A DNA stretch of 56,563 bases from Streptomyces spinoverrucosus (GTDB taxonomy: Bacteria; Actinomycetota; Actinomycetes; Streptomycetales; Streptomycetaceae): contig NZ_BJND01000060.1 in the NCBI RefSeq assembly GCF_006539505.1, positions 1 through 56,563 of the forward strand. The letters are read 5' to 3'. The stretch's first letter is position 1, and each line of letters opens with the position of its first letter. Made by a program: the position numbers and the translations under genes. Below the pieces are notes generated by a model, which did not search any database, was not told the DNA's origin, and worked only from the letters and a program-made list of their open reading frames with translations. This document shows positions 53,658 to 56,563 of the stretch, piece after piece.

Positions 53658-55259
53658 TCACTCGCTCGGCCGCACGAACACGGTCCGGCCGCCCACGACG
53701 GTGCGCAGGCAGACGGGCAGGTCGGAGCCGGGGGTCAGGTCGGGCAGCCCGGGGGTGCCGGAGCGCGGGTCGGTCGACCAGCGCGCGACCCGGTCGTCGG
53801 GCGCCTGCACGACGAGCTCGCCGGTGCGCCACACGGCGTAGTCCGCGGGCGCGCCCGGCACCAGGACGCCGGCGTCGTCCCGTCCGATCGCCCGCCAGCC
53901 GCCCCGCGTGTGGGCCGTGAAGGCGGCGCGGACCGAGACCCGGTGCTCGGGCGTGCGATGGAAGGCGGCGGCGCGGACGGTGCCCCACGGGTCGAGGGGC
54001 GTGACCGGGCTGTCGGAACCGAGGGCGAGCGGGACCCCGGCGCGCAGCAGCGCCGCGAAGGGGTTCAGCAGGCGGGCGCGTTCGGCGCCGAGGCGCTGGG
54101 CGTACATGCCGTCCGCGCCGCCCCACAGCGCGTCGAAGGCGGGCTGGACGGACGCGGTGAGGCCGAGCTCGGCGAAGGCCGCGATGGTGTCGGGGGTGAG
54201 CATCTCGGCGTGTTCGACACGGTGACGGGCGGCACGGATGCGGGCCAGGCCGAGCTTCTCGGCGGCCGCGCGCACACCCTCGACGACGGTGGTCACGGCG
54301 GCGTCGCCGATCGCGTGGAAGCCCGCCTGGAGGCCCGCCTCGGTGCAGGCGACGACGTGCGCGGCGACGGCCGCGGCGTCGAGGTAGGCGGTGCCGGTGT
54401 GGCCCGCGTCGGCGTACGGCTCGTGCAGGCAGGCGGTGTGCGAGCCGAGGGCGCCGTCGACGAACAGGTCCCCGGCGGCGCCGATCGCGCCCAGCTCGCG
54501 CGCCTTGTCGACATCGCGCTCGGCCCAGTAGCCGACGACGCGCGGGCCGGGCTGCTCGGCGGCGAGCCGCAGCAGGCCGGTGAAGTCGTCCTCGGAGGAG
54601 ATGTCGGGCCCCGCGCACTCGTGGACGGAGCCGATGCCGAGGGAGGCGGCGTGCGCGAGGGCGGCGCGCTGGGCCTCGGTGCGCTGCTGCGGGGTGACGG
54701 CGGCGAACGCGGCGGCGCGTACGGAGTGATGGGCGTCGCGGGTGAGGGGGGCGTCCTGCCGTTCCAGGCCGGGCACGAGGTCGAGCAGGGCCGTGCTGAC
54801 GACCGCCGAGTGGACGTCGATGCGGCTGAGGTACAGGGGCCGGTTGCCGGTGGCCTCGTCGAGTTCGGCGCGCGTCGGGGGGCGGCCACCGGGCCAGCGT
54901 GCGGCGTCCCAGCCGTGGCCGAGCAGGACGCGGTCGTGGGGGCGGGCCGCGGCGAACTCCCGTACGCGGGCCAGCGCCTCGTCCAGGGAGCCGGTGCCGG
55001 ACAGGTCGAGGCCGGTGAGGGCGAGGCCGGTGGAGGTGGTGTGCACGTGCGCGTCGGTGAACGCCGGGGTGACGAGGGCCCCGTCCAGGTCGACCACCTC
55101 GTCCACGCCGTCCGCGAAGGCGTCGGCCGCGCCCTCGGAGCCGACCCAGGCGACCTGGCCGCGCTCGACGACCATCGCGGTCGCGAACGGGTCGGCGGGA
55201 CTGTGGACCTCTCCGCGACGGAGCAGGACGGTTTTGGCCGGGGCGGTGCGCTCACTCAT
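53658..55259 (-). CDS. YtcJ-like metal-dependent amidohydrolase
   Basis: 533 residues, the length of YtcJ-type amidohydrolases. Metal ligands are in FTDAHVHTTSTG, a later His in AGFHAIGDAAVTTV, HRVEHAEMLTPD and the terminal Asp in LALGSDSPVTPLDPW. The small beta-sandwich at both ends (SPADPFATAMVVERGQVAWVG landmark, VVGGRTVFV) completes the fold. Substrate unknown; relatives hydrolyse amides and carbamates. ATG 55259 is the family start. It lies 72 bp after the Lrp gene's stop in the same direction. Confidence 0.92.
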   Translation of the reverse strand: MSERTAPAKTVLLRRGEVHSPADPFATAMVVERGQVAWVGSEGAADAFADGVDEVVDLDGALVTPAFTDAHVHTTSTGLALTGLDLSGTGSLDEALARVREFAAARPHDRVLLGHGWDAARWPGGRPPTRAELDEATGNRPLYLSRIDVHSAVVSTALLDLVPGLERQDAPLTRDAHHSVRAAAFAAVTPQQRTEAQRAALAHAASLGIGSVHECAGPDISSEDDFTGLLRLAAEQPGPRVVGYWAERDVDKARELGAIGAAGDLFVDGALGSHTACLHEPYADAGHTGTAYLDAAAVAAHVVACTEAGLQAGFHAIGDAAVTTVVEGVRAAAEKLGLARIRAARHRVEHAEMLTPDTIAAFAELGLTASVQPAFDALWGGADGMYAQRLGAERARLLNPFAALLRAGVPLALGSDSPVTPLDPWGTVRAAAFHRTPEHRVSVRAAFTAHTRGGWRAIGRDDAGVLVPGAPADYAVWRTGELVVQAPDDRVARWSTDPRSGTPGLPDLTPGSDLPVCLRTVVGGRTVFVRPSE

Positions 55260-55331
55260 GAGAGACAGTCTCGCGCCTCACGCGGGCCCCGGTGAACGCA
55301 GGGCCCCCGGCTCCCCTCCGACCACAGCCCC

Positions 55332-55772
55332 TCAGATTCTCGGCGGCCGAGCCTCGTACGGCGTGGACAGCACCACCGTCGTCCGCGTCGACACCCCCGC
55401 CAGCGACCGCAGCCGTGCCAGCAGTTCCTCCAGCTCGTGCGGAGTGGCGACGCGCACCTTGAGGATGTAGTTCTCGTCGCCCGCGACACTGTGGCAGGCC
55501 TCGATCTCGGGGACACCGGCCAGGCGTTCCGCGATGTCGTCGGGGGCGCTGGGATCGAACGGTTTCACCGAGATGAACGCGGTCATCGGCAGCCCCACCG
55601 CCTCGGGGTCGACGACCGCGGCGTACCCGCGGATGACGCCGCGCTGCTCCAGCCGGCGCACCCGCTGGTGCACGGCCGACGTGGACAGCCCCGTGGCCTT
55701 GCCCAGGTCGGTGTAGCTCATCCGCCCGTCCCTGACGAGCAGCTGCACGATCTGTCGGTCCAGCTCCTCCAT
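55332..55772 (-). CDS. Lrp/AsnC-family transcriptional regulator
   Basis: 146 residues from ATG 55772. An N-terminal helix-turn-helix (MSYTDLGKATGLSTSAVHQRVRRLEQRG landmark) is followed by a RAM/AsnC ligand domain (ACHSVAGDENYILKVRVAT). These regulators respond to amino acids. The frame is open 51 codons upstream, but the family begins MEELDRQIVQLL at 55772. It may co-transcribe with the amidohydrolase gene 72 bp downstream. Confidence 0.93.
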   Translation of the reverse strand: MEELDRQIVQLLVRDGRMSYTDLGKATGLSTSAVHQRVRRLEQRGVIRGYAAVVDPEAVGLPMTAFISVKPFDPSAPDDIAERLAGVPEIEACHSVAGDENYILKVRVATPHELEELLARLRSLAGVSTRTTVVLSTPYEARPPRI

Positions 55773-56040
55773 GGCGCAAGAACCTACAGTGCGCCTGACC
55801 TCATGGGATACCTCAGCGGCGCAGGTCATGCCCGGTTCGTGATGTCCCCGAGAGCAGCCCGTGAGCCACCCGGGGGACGGATGCGCCGCGGATGGCACCT
55901 GCGAGCGGCATGTGACGAACGCCACAGGCTTCGAACATTCTCCGTAATGAACTCGTGATTACCCCGGAGAGCGGTTGGGAAGTGCTTGCTGTGGTCGAGG
56001 CCGCAGCGCCTTCACGGCCCAGCCCGAGGGGGAGAATCCC

Positions 56041-56487
56041 ATGCAGAGTCTTAAGCGCCCTGGTCGTACCGCACCCAAGCGGCAGCAGCCGGTTGTCGAG
56101 CCCGCGCCGGAGGGCGTCGAACCCGACGTCTTCGACGCCGAGGATGTCGACGAACTCGACGCGTACGACACCTTCGAGATGTACCGGGTGATCTGCCCGG
56201 ACTGCGCACAGCCCATCGCCCTGCTCGCGGACGAGGAGGTCCTCCCGGAGCACGCGCTGTGCGCCTCACCGTGGAACCCGTTCGGACTCACGGTCTGCGC
56301 CGGTACGGGCCGCCGGGCCGCCGACGCGCGCCCCGCGGACGAGTCCATCGAGCCCCAGGAGCAGGACACCGCCCTCCTGTTGACGCTCCCTCAGGGGCTG
56401 GACTGGCGGATGCAGCCCTTCTCACACGTCGGCGGCCCGGGCTCGCGCCCTATGAGGGTCCCGGCCATGCGGCGTCACGCCGCCTGA
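56041..56487 (+). CDS. Conserved hypothetical protein with a CxxC pair
   Basis: 148 residues from ATG 56041; GGGGGAGAATCCC gives a strong ribosome binding site, whereas the open frame further upstream has none. The first 50 residues are charged and probably unstructured (DVFDAEDVDELDAYDTFEMY). A CPDCAQPIALLA segment and later single cysteines (ALCASPWNPF, TVCAGTG) could bind zinc. No membrane segment. Function unknown. It is divergent from the Lrp gene, with a 268-bp gap that should hold both promoters. Confidence 0.75.
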   Translation: MQSLKRPGRTAPKRQQPVVEPAPEGVEPDVFDAEDVDELDAYDTFEMYRVICPDCAQPIALLADEEVLPEHALCASPWNPFGLTVCAGTGRRAADARPADESIEPQEQDTALLLTLPQGLDWRMQPFSHVGGPGSRPMRVPAMRRHAA

Positions 56488-56505
56488 GAGGTCTCGCTCA
56501 GCGCC

Positions 56506-56563
56506 TCAACCCCAGTAACTGCCCTGCACCATGGCGCGCAGGCTGCCGTGGTGCAGGATCAGT
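56506..56563 (-). CDS. 3' end of a gene running in from the right edge
   Basis: On the minus strand, 18 codons ending in TGA (56506-56508) give LILHHGSLRAMVQGSYWG, with Streptomyces-like codon use. It is convergent with the small Cys protein, 18 bp from its stop. Too short to assign a family. Confidence 0.55.
   Translation of the reverse strand, partial: LILHHGSLRAMVQGSYWG

Overview
The window is chromosomal DNA of a Streptomyces (or very close actinomycete). The grounds are very high GC, strong third-position GC bias, frequent GTG/TTG starts, a complete conservon (cvnABCD-type genes), a DasR-type operator before crr-ptsI, and the block rbpA - fxsA - polyprenol-phosphate-mannose synthase - amidohydrolase - Lrp, which matches the order known around rbpA in S. 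coelicolor. No rRNA, tRNA, CRISPR array, intact insertion sequence or integrase was recognised.

Layout. 1-8.8 kb: the PTS genes crr and ptsI behind a DasR site, a conserved hypothetical gene, acetoacetyl-CoA synthetase, a GH31 glycosidase and a Nudix hydrolase. 8.9-12.4 kb: a DUF35/thiolase pair behind a perfect inverted repeat, then an EAL-CBS-GGDEF protein with degenerate catalytic motifs. 12.4-15.0 kb: a badly eroded glpF (two in-frame internal losses, second NPA changed to KPA) before an intact glpK. 15.0-23.3 kb: a conservon in which a 1227-residue hydantoinase/5-oxoprolinase gene sits between cvnC and cvnD and overlaps cvnD. 23.7-25.9 kb: a small membrane protein, then a deletion scar where the tail of a ferredoxin reductase abuts a headless, frameshifted GMC oxidoreductase.

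25.9-33.4 kb: three co-directional genes that look like a condensin-type complex (kleisin-like, winged-helix MukE-like, and a 1657-residue SMC-like ATPase) with no recognisable JetD/MksG nuclease beside them. This is the best candidate for an undescribed system. 33.5-38.9 kb: an FCD regulator facing an operon of MFS transporter, D-glutamate-cyclase-like DUF1445 protein and pxpABC (5-oxoprolinase). 39.0-42.2 kb: two GT4 glycosyltransferases and an SGNH hydrolase with 4-bp overlaps. 42.4-46.9 kb: HEAT and ankyrin proteins, a 64-residue membrane peptide and an FtsK-like protein with a defective P-loop. 47-56.5 kb: MocR regulator, GDPD, a UMF1 transporter, rbpA with a SigR promoter, fxsA, ppm, a YtcJ-like amidohydrolase, Lrp, a small Cys-containing protein and the end of one more gene.

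Two themes cross the window. 5-Oxoproline-type chemistry appears twice: the fused enzyme inside the conservon and the pxpABC operon. Several coding tails or linkers also carry short tandem repeats. In addition, a 12-bp palindrome CACGCGCGCGTG occurs nine times, far more often than base composition alone predicts. All functional calls rest on reading the sequence; no database search was possible.
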